DNA of 55,677 nucleotides from Streptomyces sp. NRRL F-2664. Lineage in GTDB: Bacteria; Actinomycetota; Actinomycetes; Streptomycetales; Streptomycetaceae. The notes beneath the pieces were generated by a model. The model had not been told where the DNA came from, ran no database searches, and saw only the letters and a list, made by a program, of their open reading frames with translations. The stretch is taken from assembly GCF_000719345.1 (NCBI RefSeq), contig NZ_JOFX01000040.1, forward strand, positions 1 to 55,677. Reading direction: 5' to 3'. Both the position numbers and the translations under genes were made by a program. Of the stretch, positions 10,867 through 18,949 are shown piece after piece. Within the stretch, counting starts at the first letter, position 1; every line of letters begins with the position of its first letter.

Positions 10867-11250
10867 CTTCCGATCCTCCTGCTCCTGCTGAATCGACTGA
10901 ATGAGCTGAATAGGGAGGCGCAGTGCGGACGAGAGGAAATGGCCATAGCCGTTCCGCTTCACCTGTGATGCCTCGCGAGAAAAGCCGAGCCGGCGGCGAT
11001 GGGAATTCTGCTGAGCCGCTGCGGAGAAACTCTGGCCGAGAATGAACATACCGCTCGCCCCGGAGGCGGAGAACAGAACGGCGGCGACAGGCGGAGCCGG
11101 CGGGCAACGACTGCTCAGTTGTTCGACGGGGCGGCCGGCCGTCCCGTCGACAGGACGCTCCGCTGCGGGCCGCGGGCGACTTTGGCACGCCTTTAGCACG
11201 TGCTGCGAGCCTCCACACCTGTTCTGTGGACCCCGTCTCAGGGAGGCATG
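10867..11250. promoter_or_regulatory. Divergent promoter spacer, aminotransferase / LmbU-type regulator
   Basis: This 384-bp spacer has no convincing gene. It holds one copy of the 17-bp dyad shared with two other spacers (11141-11157). It also has two 9-mers, TTTGGCACG at 11181-11189 and TTTAGCACG at 11192-11200, spaced 11 bp start to start, and a perfect 10-bp palindrome AGCACGTGCT at 11195-11204. A good ribosome site, GGGAGG at 11241-11246, precedes the regulator gene. Confidence 0.5.
11141..11157 (+). promoter_or_regulatory. Shared dyad operator candidate, copy A
   Basis: The sequence is GTCCCGTCGACAGGACG, nearly palindromic around GTCGAC. It matches copy C at 16 of 17 positions and copy B at 14 of 17. 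It lies between the divergent aminotransferase and LmbU-type genes. This is a likely target of a dimeric pathway regulator; which protein binds it is not known. Confidence 0.55.
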
Positions 11251-12084
11251 ATGGTGATTCAGGCCGGCGACATCGAGGGATCGAGAACGGGGCAGATCCG
11301 CACGGGCCCCGACCAGGCGCCGAGGCCGCGCAGGGCCGTGGGCGAGGATCCGCGGCGCGGTCAGGTACTGACCACGAAGGTCGGACTGCAGATGCCGGCG
11401 GGGATGTCCTTCGACGACTGGGAGAAGGCCGGCCGACAGCTGTCCGGAATCGTGGATTCCTCCTCGTGGTGGCTCGGGGACTGGCTCGTGTACGGCAAGG
11501 ACCACTACACCGACCGCTACCAGCGCGGGATCCGGGCCGCGGGGCTCCAGTACCAGACCCTGCGCAACTACGCGTGGGTGTCCCGGCGGTTCGACTTCGG
11601 CCGCCGGCGCGGCGCGCTCAGCTTCCAGCACCACGCCGAGCTGGCGTCCCTGCCGCACGACGAGCAGGAGGCCTGGCTCGACCGCGCCGAGCAGCGCCGG
11701 TGGACCACCAAGCAACTGCGCAGCGCCATCCGTGCCGCGCGGGAGAACCGGACGCAGCCCCGGATCTCCGCGGAACCGACGCGGAGGCTCGAAGTGCCCG
11801 GCAGCCGCCTGCAGTGGTGGCACCGGGCGGCCGAGCAGGCCGGTGTGGACTTCGAGCGGTGGGTGCTCGTCACCCTGGACAGCGCGGCGCAGCAGGCCCT
11901 GGCGGAGCTCGGCAGGCTGGGCGAAGCCGTGCAGGGGCCGGCGGAACTGGTGGGGACGCCCGCGGAGCCGACGGGGATACCGGCCGGGCCCGCGGGACCG
12001 CTGGAGCTCGAAGGGCCGAAGCCGGCCGCGGGCAGGGGGCTGCCGCAGGCGGCGGCCCCCCAGGGACCGGCCCCCGATGCCTGA
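11251..12084 (+). CDS. LmbU-family transcriptional regulator (LmbU/NovE/HmtD type)
   Basis: This 277-residue protein carries the characteristic LmbU-family core at residues about 45 to 165. Recognisable blocks are MSFDDWEKAGRQL, SSSWWLGDWLVYGKDHY, LQYQTLRNYAWVSRRF and LSFQHHAELASLPHDEQEAW, followed by an Arg-rich WTTKQLRSAIRAAR helix. Known members regulate lincomycin, novobiocin and hormaomycin-type clusters and bind DNA. The C-terminal about 60 residues are Pro/Ala/Gly-rich and look disordered. I chose ATG 11251, 4 nt after GGAGG; ATG 11248 and GTG 11254 are alternatives. It is divergent from the aminotransferase operon and ends at a strong terminator. It is the best candidate in the window for the pathway-specific regulator. 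Confidence 0.88.
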   Translation: MVIQAGDIEGSRTGQIRTGPDQAPRPRRAVGEDPRRGQVLTTKVGLQMPAGMSFDDWEKAGRQLSGIVDSSSWWLGDWLVYGKDHYTDRYQRGIRAAGLQYQTLRNYAWVSRRFDFGRRRGALSFQHHAELASLPHDEQEAWLDRAEQRRWTTKQLRSAIRAARENRTQPRISAEPTRRLEVPGSRLQWWHRAAEQAGVDFERWVLVTLDSAAQQALAELGRLGEAVQGPAELVGTPAEPTGIPAGPAGPLELEGPKPAAGRGLPQAAAPQGPAPDA

Positions 12085-12106
12085 ACGCCGCCCACGGCCG
12101 TGGGGC

Positions 12107-12144
12107 CCTCGGGCCCGCACTCGCGGGGGAGTGCGGGCCCGGGG
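12107..12144. terminator. Bidirectional terminator hairpin
   Basis: The perfect 12-bp arms CGGGCCCGCACT (12110-12121) and AGTGCGGGCCCG (12130-12141) extend outward with one G-U pair and two G-C pairs, around an 8-nt loop. The hairpin lies between the convergent LmbU-type gene and the KtzT-like gene. Confidence 0.75.
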
Positions 12145-12168
12145 ACCCGGCGGGCCGCCGCCCGCGGA

Positions 12169-12816
12169 TCAGGGCAGCTGCCGCATGAGGTCGGCCGTGT
12201 CGCGCTGCCGCGTGCACCCGCTGCGGGTGAAGGAGTCCAGTACCCGGCCGCGCACCTCGGCCGGCTGCTCCTGGCTGAGCTTGAACATGCCCTCGGCGCC
12301 GGTCACCGTGATCCGGAAGGCGCCCACGCCGGGGAGCAGCTGGTGGAAGTAGCCGACCGAGTCGGTCATGTCCCAGCCCGTTCCGAACTTCGCCTCCTCG
12401 AAGGCGCGCACGGTGGACTGCACGACCTGCATCGTCTCCTCGCTCGACTCGATCTTCTCCACCACGCCGCGCACGTGCACGGAGGTGAAATCCCACGTCG
12501 GGGCCGCCGGTGACTTCTCGTACACCGTGGGAGAGACATAGGAATGCGGGCCGGTGAAGGCCAGTAGGACCACACCGCCCGTCTTCAGTGCGGCCCAGTG
12601 CGGATTCGCCTTGTTCATGTGGCCGAGGAGCCTGCCGCCGGACAGATCGGGGGCCCATTCCTCGTTCGCCTGCGGATCGGCGATGACCGGAAGATGGGTG
12701 GCGAACGGGCCGCAGTCGGCCGTCCCGTTCGTCACGGCCAGTGCCAGGGGATTGTCGCGCATCAGATCGGTCATCCATGAACTGTCCGGTTCACGGTAGT
12801 TGCTCGGGACGAACAT
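12169..12816 (-). CDS. PaiB-family protein, probable KtzT-like piperazate synthase
   Basis: This 215-residue protein belongs to the family usually labelled FMN-binding negative transcriptional regulator (PaiB). It has MFVPSNYREPDSSWM at the N terminus, TNGTADCGPFATHLPV, GHMNKANPHW near residues 65 to 74, FTGPHSYVSP and APTWDFTSVHVRG. KtzT, the haem-dependent enzyme that closes N5-hydroxyornithine to piperazate, belongs to this family and is often mislabelled as a regulator. His66 or His73 could be the haem ligand (inference). The gene is divergent from an ornithine N5-hydroxylase and near an MbtH gene, which favours the KtzT role over regulation. Start ATG 12816 has AGAGGTG upstream; a longer upstream frame would cover the promoter spacer. 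Confidence 0.82.
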   Translation of the reverse strand: MFVPSNYREPDSSWMTDLMRDNPLALAVTNGTADCGPFATHLPVIADPQANEEWAPDLSGGRLLGHMNKANPHWAALKTGGVVLLAFTGPHSYVSPTVYEKSPAAPTWDFTSVHVRGVVEKIESSEETMQVVQSTVRAFEEAKFGTGWDMTDSVGYFHQLLPGVGAFRITVTGAEGMFKLSQEQPAEVRGRVLDSFTRSGCTRQRDTADLMRQLP

Positions 12817-12883
12817 CCGGAATTCACCTCTCGGTCGGCACGCGGTACTCGAATGCATGGAAATCCGGACCGGCCGTATCGCT

Positions 12884-12900
12884 GTCCCGTCACCGGGACG
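12884..12900 (+). promoter_or_regulatory. Shared dyad operator candidate, copy B
   Basis: GTCCCGTCACCGGGACG differs from copy C at 2 of 17 positions. It sits in the centre of a larger imperfect hairpin (12876-12907, arms starting and ending GTATC / GATAC). It lies in the divergent spacer between the KtzT-like and KtzI-like genes, so one bound regulator could control both. Confidence 0.55.
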
Positions 12901-13059
12901 GGGATACGCGGTCTTCCGTATCCGGTCCGCATCAAAGGCCGTTCGGATTGCTTTGCTGATGCCTTCAGGTTGGCGCCGGGACGTTCTTCGGCGCAATACT
13001 GAACAAAGGTCTCCCGGATCACCGGACGAGATTCCAAGACGCTAGCGGGAGAATTGTCT

Positions 13060-14418
13060 ATGGGTACAACGGGTACGCATGACCAAGAGATTCACGACGT
13101 GGTCGGCATCGGCTTCGGCCCGTCCAACCTGTCGCTCGCCATCGCTCTGGAAGAGCACCGGGCCAACGTTCCGGAGCGTCCGGTCAAGGCCGCGTTCTTC
13201 GAGCGTCAGGAGTCGTTCGGATGGCATCGCAATATGCTGCTGCCGTCGACGACCATGCAGATTTCCTTCCTGAAGGACCTGGCCACCTTCCGCAATCCGG
13301 TGTCCAGGTTCAGCTTCGTCTCGTATCTGCACGAGGCCGGCCGCCTGGTGCAGTTCGTCAACAACCAGGACTTCTTCCCGACCCGGCAGGAATTCCACCA
13401 GTACCTGGAATGGGCGGCGGCGGGCCTGGCCGACCGGGTGTCCTACGGCTGCGAGGTCACCGCGATCCGGCCCTCCGGTGACGCCGGCGCCGGATCCCCC
13501 GAGCACCTCCGGCTGGAGGTGCGGGGCGCCGGCGGCGACGTCCGGCTGGTCAGGGCGCGCAACGTGGCGATATCGACCGGCCTGGTGCCCCGCCTCCCGG
13601 CCGGGGTGACCGCCGACGAACGGGTCTGGCACAGCTCGCAGTTCCTGGAGCGGTTCCGCAGCCTCGACCCCGACGAACTCAAGAGCGTGGCGGTGGTCGG
13701 AGCCGGCCAGAGCGCGGCCGAGATCACCCGCTTCCTGTACGACATGCTCCCGCACGCGCGGGTCAGCGCCGTCATCCCGTCCTACGGCTACTCCGTGGCG
13801 GACGACACGCCCTTCGCCAACCAGGTGTTCGACCCGGCGGCCGTCGACGAGTACTACTTCGGCACCGATCAGGCGCGGGAGGCCTTCTGGCACTACCACC
13901 GCAACACCAACTACTCCGTCGTCGACGACGAGGTGATCCGCGCCCTGCACCAGCGCTCGTACGAGGAGGAGGTGCGCGGCGACAAGCGCCTGCACTTCCT
14001 CAACCTCACCCGGGTCGCCGACGTCGCGAGGGTCGGCAACGAGACGCGGCTCACCCTGCGCTCGCTGCTCGACAGCGAGCCCCAGGAACTCCACGTCGAC
14101 GCGCTCGTGTTCGCGACCGGCTACGAGGGCATGGACCCCTCCGGCCTGCTCGGCGACTTCGACCGGCACTTCCTGCGGGACGAGAGCGGCCGGCACCGGG
14201 TGGAGCGCGACTACCGCCTCGTCACCGCGTCCGGGCCGTCCTGCGGGATCTACCTCCAGGGCGGCACCGAGCACACCCACGGCCTGTCGTCGTCGCTGCT
14301 GTCCAACATCGCCGTGCGCAGCGGGGAGATCGCCGACTCCATCGTCCTGCGCAGGGCCGAGCAGGAGCTGGCCGGGACCCGGGCCGTCGAGGCCGCGGGC
14401 ACGGCCGTGCGGGCCTGA
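13060..14418 (+). CDS. L-ornithine N5-monooxygenase (KtzI / SidA family)
   Basis: This 452-residue flavoprotein monooxygenase uses FAD and NADPH to hydroxylate the side-chain amine of ornithine. The FAD motif GIGFGPSNLSLAIAL is at the N terminus. The family signatures MQISFLKDLATFRNP and FSFVSYLHEAGRL follow, then an NADPH Rossmann motif VAVVGAGQSAAEI near residue 210 and the C-terminal DALVFATGYE. ATG 13060 with GGGAG 8 nt upstream is preferred over an in-frame TTG at 13054. Next to a KtzT-like gene, an argB copy and mbtH, the product is most likely N5-hydroxyornithine on the way to piperazate. A hydroxamate amino acid or siderophore is the alternative. Confidence 0.92.
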   Translation: MGTTGTHDQEIHDVVGIGFGPSNLSLAIALEEHRANVPERPVKAAFFERQESFGWHRNMLLPSTTMQISFLKDLATFRNPVSRFSFVSYLHEAGRLVQFVNNQDFFPTRQEFHQYLEWAAAGLADRVSYGCEVTAIRPSGDAGAGSPEHLRLEVRGAGGDVRLVRARNVAISTGLVPRLPAGVTADERVWHSSQFLERFRSLDPDELKSVAVVGAGQSAAEITRFLYDMLPHARVSAVIPSYGYSVADDTPFANQVFDPAAVDEYYFGTDQAREAFWHYHRNTNYSVVDDEVIRALHQRSYEEEVRGDKRLHFLNLTRVADVARVGNETRLTLRSLLDSEPQELHVDALVFATGYEGMDPSGLLGDFDRHFLRDESGRHRVERDYRLVTASGPSCGIYLQGGTEHTHGLSSSLLSNIAVRSGEIADSIVLRRAEQELAGTRAVEAAGTAVRA

Positions 14419-14439
14419 CCCGTACGCCCGGCACGACCG

Positions 14440-14485
14440 AAGGGTGGGCCCCGGTGCTGGACGAACAGCACCGGGGCCCACCCTT
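14440..14485. terminator. Strong bidirectional terminator
   Basis: A perfect 20-bp stem (14440-14459 paired with 14466-14485) encloses the 6-nt loop GACGAA. The rising arm begins AAGGGTGGG and the falling arm ends CCCACCCTT. The hairpin lies between the convergent ornithine hydroxylase and MbtH genes and should stop transcription from both sides. Confidence 0.9.
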
Positions 14486-14577
14486 TCCGACGTCACCCGC
14501 ATTCCGCTTTCTGCATTCCGCGTTCCCCGGTCCGTGCGTTCAGACGCATGCGGAATGCGCGGAGCCGTGCCGTACGC

Positions 14578-14814
14578 TCACGCGGCGTCGACGGCCACCC
14601 GGTCGGCGTCCATCGCGTCGCGCAGGCTCTTCGGCCGCAGATCGGTCCAGTTCGCCTCGACGTGCTCCAGGCACAGCTGGCGGCTTTCCTCGCCGAAAAC
14701 GACGCGCCAGCCGGCGGGCACCTCGGCGAACGACGGCCACAGCGAATGCTGCCCCTCGTCGTTCACCAAGACGTAGAACCGGCCGTCGGCGTCGTCGAAC
14801 GGGTTGCTGCTCAT
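14578..14814 (-). CDS. MbtH-like NRPS accessory protein
   Basis: This 78-residue protein has the full MbtH signature: [24 protein letters not shown], then [14 protein letters not shown], and [13 protein letters not shown] at the C terminus. The conserved tryptophans of the family are present. MbtH-like proteins bind NRPS adenylation domains and are needed for their folding or activity. Start ATG 14814 with GGAG about 8 nt upstream gives the usual family length; an upstream in-frame start would add 22 unrelated residues. No NRPS lies in the window, so its partner is presumably further left, beyond the PKS. Its presence shows the cluster is a PKS/NRPS hybrid. Confidence 0.95.
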   Translation of the reverse strand: MSSNPFDDADGRFYVLVNDEGQHSLWPSFAEVPAGWRVVFGEESRQLCLEHVEANWTDLRPKSLRDAMDADRVAVDAA

Positions 14815-15191
14815 GAATCCACTCCAATTCAAGCCGTTCACGGCCCGCTTCCCGGCCGGGAAAGGACCGTCATCCATCAATGGGGAGGGAGTTGGCGAGA
14901 CCGCCGTGCCCGATCATGGCACCTTTCGGACGCCGCGTGGAGACCGTCGGCCGCATGCGGTGCACCTCCGGTCCCTTCGGCCCGCCCGTCCCGTCGTCCT
15001 GTTGACGGGACGGCCTGAACGGTGCCGGACACCGAGCACCGAATGTCCGCGGTTCCGGTCGAGTTCCCGGGAATGCACTTCCCGTCCCGCCTTCTCGCGC
15101 GCAATGCTGGACGGGCGACCACGGCCCCGTGCCGTGGTCCTTCACGTCCCCGGGAGCCGGAGCCGAGCCCTCCACAGAAGGAGTTGTGCCG
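14815..15191. promoter_or_regulatory. Divergent promoter spacer, mbtH / argB
   Basis: This 377-bp spacer has no supported gene. It carries the third copy of the cluster dyad (14995-15011), here embedded in a 10-bp perfect inverted repeat CCGTCCCGTC (14986-14995) and GACGGGACGG (15004-15013). AGAAGGAG just before 15184 is the ribosome site of the argB gene. Confidence 0.5.
14995..15011 (-). promoter_or_regulatory. Shared dyad operator candidate, copy C
   Basis: Read on the minus strand this is GTCCCGTCAACAGGACG, 16 of 17 identical to copy A and 15 of 17 to copy B. It sits midway between the divergent mbtH and argB genes. Confidence 0.55.
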
Positions 15192-16154
15192 ATGAGCGTC
15201 GCCAGCGCGACCGGCCGTTCCCTTTCCCCCGCACATGAGATCCGGCTGACCCGCCATCAGCGGTCCGCCCTGGACAAGGCGCGGTCCGTCTGCGACGCGC
15301 TGCCGTGGCTGACCCGTCACCAGAACCGCACCGTGGTGATCAAACTGGGCGGGCACGCCATGGTCGACGAGCAGTTGACCGCGGCCTTCGCCCGGGACGT
15401 CGTCTTCCTGCGCTACGCGGGCCTCAGGCCGGTGGTCGTCCACGGCGGCGGCCCGCAGATCGGCGCCGAACTCGAACGGCGCGGCCTGGCCAGTGAGTTC
15501 AGAGCCGGACTGCGGGTCACTTCGCCACCGGCGATGGACGTGGTCCGCATGGTGCTCGCCGGCCGGGTCCAGCGCGAGCTCGTCGGGCTGATCAACGCGA
15601 ACGGCCCGCTGGCCGTCGGCATGACCGGTGAGGACGCCGACACCCTCACCGCCGTCCGGCACGTGCCCTGGGTCGACGGTGAACCGGTGGACATCGGCCG
15701 GGTCGGCGACATCACCCGGGTGGACACCGGCGCCGTCGAGGCGCTGCTCGCGGACGGCCGGATACCGGTCGTCTCGTCCGTCGCCCGCAGTGCCGAGGAC
15801 GGCCACGTCTACAACGTCAACGCCGACACGGCGGCGGCCGCTCTGGCCACCGCGCTGAAGGCGGAGGCGCTCGTGATGCTCACCGACGTCGAGGGCCTGT
15901 ACGCGGGCTGGCCGGCGGGGGGTGAGGTCATCACCCGGCTCACCGCGCGCGAACTGGAGAAGCTGCTCCCCGAGCTCGCCGACGGGATGGTCCCCAAGAT
16001 GACCGGGTGCCTGCGCGCCGTGCGCGGTGGCGTCGGCGCCGCGCGCGTGATCGACGGGCGCGTTCCGCATGCGGTGCTGTTGGAGATGTTCACGGACGAG
16101 GGGGCGGGCACGGTGATCGTGCCCGATCCGGAGCCGGACGAGGCGCGGCCGTGA
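15192..16154 (+). CDS. argB: N-acetylglutamate kinase, cluster-associated copy
   Basis: This 320-residue amino-acid kinase phosphorylates N-acetylglutamate in the ornithine/arginine pathway. It has [24 protein letters not shown], the NVNADTAA nucleotide-site segment, MLTDVEGLY and GMVPKM. ATG 15192 follows GGAG by 9 nt. It is a lone argB without argC, argJ or argD next to it, which suggests a dedicated or feedback-relieved copy that raises ornithine for the neighbouring ornithine N5-hydroxylase. That role is inferred from location. It shares a divergent, dyad-bearing promoter region with mbtH. Whether the genome has another argB cannot be seen here. Confidence 0.92.
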   Translation: MSVASATGRSLSPAHEIRLTRHQRSALDKARSVCDALPWLTRHQNRTVVIKLGGHAMVDEQLTAAFARDVVFLRYAGLRPVVVHGGGPQIGAELERRGLASEFRAGLRVTSPPAMDVVRMVLAGRVQRELVGLINANGPLAVGMTGEDADTLTAVRHVPWVDGEPVDIGRVGDITRVDTGAVEALLADGRIPVVSSVARSAEDGHVYNVNADTAAAALATALKAEALVMLTDVEGLYAGWPAGGEVITRLTARELEKLLPELADGMVPKMTGCLRAVRGGVGAARVIDGRVPHAVLLEMFTDEGAGTVIVPDPEPDEARP

Positions 16155-16239
16155 GCGGGCCGGCCGCGCCGGGCCGCAGCCGCAGACCGGCCGGTGGCGG
16201 CGCTGCCGGAGGAGAACCGGCTGCGCCGCCGCCTGGAGA

Positions 16240-16258
16240 TGACGCCATGATGGCGTCA
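16240..16258. promoter_or_regulatory. Perfect 19-bp palindrome, repressor operator candidate
   Basis: TGACGCCAT-G-ATGGCGTCA has 9-bp arms around one base. It lies 362 bp upstream of the exporter start and 85 bp after argB. Its size and symmetry are typical of operators for helix-turn-helix dimers. Confidence 0.5.
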
Positions 16259-16498
16259 CATGGCTCCGCCCCATGGCGCCGTACGGCACCGGCTGGCGCG
16301 GGCGCCGTGGCCGGTACCAACTCGCCCCGACTGTCGGTCGGCTGGGTGAACCGGACCGTGCCCGTGGCGGCGATCCCCCAGGTCGCAGGTGGTCGCCCGC
16401 CTGCGCCGGCGGCTGCGTGAAGCCGTGCACCGAGCAGCCTCTTCCGGCCACTCCGCCTCGGTGGCGCGGAAATGGCACGACAGTGGCGCCATGTCTGT

Positions 16499-16514
16499 GC
16501 CATGATGGCGTCAC
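16499..16514. promoter_or_regulatory. Second copy of the MMPL-upstream operator motif
   Basis: GCCATGATGGCGTCAC is identical over 16 bp to 16244-16259. Only the right half-site is fully conserved here. It is 106 bp upstream of the exporter start codon, nearer the likely promoter. Confidence 0.45.
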
Positions 16515-16620
16515 GGACGGCGCCCTCCGAGGCCGGACCTCCGGCCGACCGTGCCGACCACCCCCCGAATGCACCGACCGCCCCGCTCGCCCCCTGATTC
16601 GCACAGGAGTTCTTTTCGCT

Positions 16621-18867
16621 ATGGCCACCTTCCTTTACAAAGTGGGCCGCTTCGCCTTCCGGCGACGAGGCCTGGTCGCCCTGCTGTGGGTCGCCGTCCT
16701 GGTCGGGGTCGGTTTCGCGGCCTCCACCGCGCCGGCGCCGCCCGCCGACACCTTCTCGATGCCGGGTACCGAGTCCCAGAAGGCCTTCGACCTGCTGAAG
16801 GAAAAGTTCCCGGCCATGAGCGTGGACGGGGCCACCGCCCGCGTGGTGGTCCGTACGCCCGGCGGCGAGAAGCTCTCCGAGCCCGCCCAGAAGGCCAAGG
16901 TCGAGACCCTCGTCGGGGCGCTCGGCAAGGCACCGGACGTGATCTCCGCGTCCGACCCCTTCCAGACCAACGCCATCAGCCAGGACGGCACCACGGCCTA
17001 TGCCGTCGCCACCTACAAGCTGACCGCGCTCAAACTGGACGACAAGGCCCACGACGGCCTCGACAAGGTCCTGGCGGACGCCCGGGCGAGCGGCCTCGTC
17101 GTCGAGGCCGGCGGTGACGCCGTCAAGGTCGACGGAGCACCGGGCGGGGGAGCCGAAGGCATCGGCATCCTGATCTCCGCGATCGTCCTGGTCCTCACCT
17201 TCGGCTCGATGATCGCCGCGGGCATGCCCCTGCTCACGGCCATCCTCGGCGTCGCCATCGGCGGCGCGGCCATCACCGCACTCGGCAGCACCCTCGGCCT
17301 GTCCAGCACCACGTCCACCCTCGCGCTGATGATCGGCCTCGCGGTCGGCATCGACTACGCCCTGTTCATCGTCTCCCGCTACCGCTCCGAGATGGCCGAG
17401 GGCCGCGAACGCCAGGAGGCCGCGGGACGGGCCGTCGGGACGGCAGGCTCCGCCGTCGTCTTCGCCGGGCTCACCGTCATCGTCGCCCTGGCCGGCCTCA
17501 CCGTGGTGAACATCCCGATGCTCACCAAGATGGGTCTCGCCGCGGCCGGCACCGTCGCCGTCGCGGTCCTCATCGCCATCACCTTCGTCCCGGCCCTCCT
17601 CGGCTTCGCACCGATCAAGGTCATGCCCCGTCGGGACCGCAAGCAGTACAGCGGCAAGCCGCTCACCGAGCGCCAGCAGCGCAAGGCCGACCAGCGGGCC
17701 GCCAAGGGCCACAAGCCGAACCTGGGCACCCGGTGGGCACGTTTCGTCGTCCGCCGACCGCTCGTCGTCCTCCTCTTCGGCGTCGTCGGCCTCGGCGCCG
17801 TCGCCGTACCGGCGGCGAGCCTCCAGCTCGGCCTGCCGGGCGAGGGCACCATGGCGCCGGAGACCACCCAGCGCAAGGCCTACGACATGCTGTCCGAGTC
17901 CTTCGGCGCCGGGTTCAACGGTCCGCTGACGGTCACGGTCCGGGCCAAGGACGCCGCGGCCGCCGCCGGCGGCGTCGGCAAGGAACTCGCCGCGGTCGAG
18001 GGCGTCGCCACCGTCACCCCGGCCACGCCCAACGACAAGGGCGACACGGCGGTGCTCACGGTCATCCCGAAGACCGGACCCACCGAGACCGAGACCGAGG
18101 AGCTCGTGGGGCACATCCGGGGCGCCGCCGGCACCCTCGGAGCGGGCAACGGCGGCGCCGAGATCCTGGTGACCGGCCAGACCGCCCTGTTCATCGACTT
18201 CTCCCAGACCCTCGACGACGCGATGCTTCCCTACCTGGGGCTGGTCGTCGGACTCGCCTTCCTCCTGCTCGTCCTGGTCTTCCGTTCGCTGCTCGTCCCG
18301 CTCAAGGCGGCCCTGGGCTTCCTGCTCTCCGTGAGCGCGGCCCTCGGTGCGGTCGTGGCCGTCTTCCAGTGGGGCTGGCTCGGGGACCTCTTCGGCGTCG
18401 AACAGCCCGGTCCGATCATGAGCACCCTGCCGATCTTCATGATCGGTGTGGTGTTCGGCCTCGCGATGGACTACGAGGTCTTCCTCGTGACCCGGATGCG
18501 GGAGGCCTACGTCCACGGGGAGCAGCCCAAGGAAGCGGTCGTCACCGGATTCCGCTACGGCGGCCGGGTGGTCGGCGCCGCCGCGATCATCATGGTCAGC
18601 GTCTTCTCCGGCTTCATCATGGAGGACAACGTCTTCGTGAAGATGGTCGGCTTCAGCCTCGCCGTCGCCGTCCTCTTCGACGCCTTCGTCGTCCGCATGG
18701 CCCTCGTGCCCGCCCTGTTCGCGCTGCTCGGCCGGTCCGCCTGGTGGCTGCCCCGCTGGCTCGACCGGATGCTGCCGAACATGGACGTCGAGGGTGAGAA
18801 GCTCAACCGCACCACCCCGGTCCTGCCCCACCAGCGCAGCGAGCAGGAGGCCGGCGCCCTGCGCTGA
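16621..18867 (+). CDS. MMPL/RND-family membrane exporter
   Basis: This 748-residue protein belongs to the actinobacterial MMPL branch of RND transporters. It has an N-terminal membrane helix (VALLWVAVLVGVGFAAS), an extracytoplasmic domain, a block of helices containing GLAVGIDYALFIVSRYR, a cytoplasmic basic linker near residues 335 to 370, a second extracytoplasmic domain, and a second helix block containing VFGLAMDYEVFLVTRMRE. The two intramembrane Asp-Tyr pairs are the proton-relay signature. AGGAG lies about 13 nt before ATG 16621. At the edge of the biosynthetic cluster it is probably the product exporter and self-resistance pump (inference). Its upstream region has repressor-type palindromes. 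Confidence 0.9.
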   Translation: MATFLYKVGRFAFRRRGLVALLWVAVLVGVGFAASTAPAPPADTFSMPGTESQKAFDLLKEKFPAMSVDGATARVVVRTPGGEKLSEPAQKAKVETLVGALGKAPDVISASDPFQTNAISQDGTTAYAVATYKLTALKLDDKAHDGLDKVLADARASGLVVEAGGDAVKVDGAPGGGAEGIGILISAIVLVLTFGSMIAAGMPLLTAILGVAIGGAAITALGSTLGLSSTTSTLALMIGLAVGIDYALFIVSRYRSEMAEGRERQEAAGRAVGTAGSAVVFAGLTVIVALAGLTVVNIPMLTKMGLAAAGTVAVAVLIAITFVPALLGFAPIKVMPRRDRKQYSGKPLTERQQRKADQRAAKGHKPNLGTRWARFVVRRPLVVLLFGVVGLGAVAVPAASLQLGLPGEGTMAPETTQRKAYDMLSESFGAGFNGPLTVTVRAKDAAAAAGGVGKELAAVEGVATVTPATPNDKGDTAVLTVIPKTGPTETETEELVGHIRGAAGTLGAGNGGAEILVTGQTALFIDFSQTLDDAMLPYLGLVVGLAFLLLVLVFRSLLVPLKAALGFLLSVSAALGAVVAVFQWGWLGDLFGVEQPGPIMSTLPIFMIGVVFGLAMDYEVFLVTRMREAYVHGEQPKEAVVTGFRYGGRVVGAAAIIMVSVFSGFIMEDNVFVKMVGFSLAVAVLFDAFVVRMALVPALFALLGRSAWWLPRWLDRMLPNMDVEGEKLNRTTPVLPHQRSEQEAGALR

Positions 18868-18892
18868 CCCCGGCCCGGCGGGACGCGACGCC

Positions 18893-18924
18893 TGCGCCGA
18901 CGACCCGAAAGGGCCGTCGGCGCA
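18893..18924. terminator. Bidirectional terminator hairpin
   Basis: TGCGCCGACG (18893-18902) pairs with CGTCGGCGCA (18915-18924). The stem continues past a mismatch with CCC/GGG around a GAAA tetraloop. It lies between the convergent exporter and Lrp-type genes. Confidence 0.8.
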
Positions 18925-18949
18925 CGGGCGTTCCCGCCGGCCGGACGGG

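Larger units (their letters stand above)
16155..16620. promoter_or_regulatory. Upstream region of the MMPL exporter with palindromic operators
   Basis: This 466-bp region contains no supported gene. A perfect 19-bp palindrome, TGACGCCATGATGGCGTCA, is at 16240-16258. A 16-bp stretch of it, GCCATGATGGCGTCAC, recurs exactly at 16499-16514, where it is flanked by ATGGCAC (16472-16478) and GTGCCAT (16498-16504). This pattern suits a TetR-type repressor acting on the exporter, but no such regulator gene is visible nearby. Confidence 0.55.

Noticed and set aside
12817..12996. An N-terminal extension of the KtzT-like protein from an upstream start
   Set aside because: The added residues have no family counterpart and would cover the dyad-bearing promoter spacer; ATG 12816 has a good ribosome site.
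16256..16492. A 78-codon minus-strand frame in the exporter upstream region
   Set aside because: It runs through the operator palindromes, has no ribosome site and encodes an Arg-rich low-complexity product.
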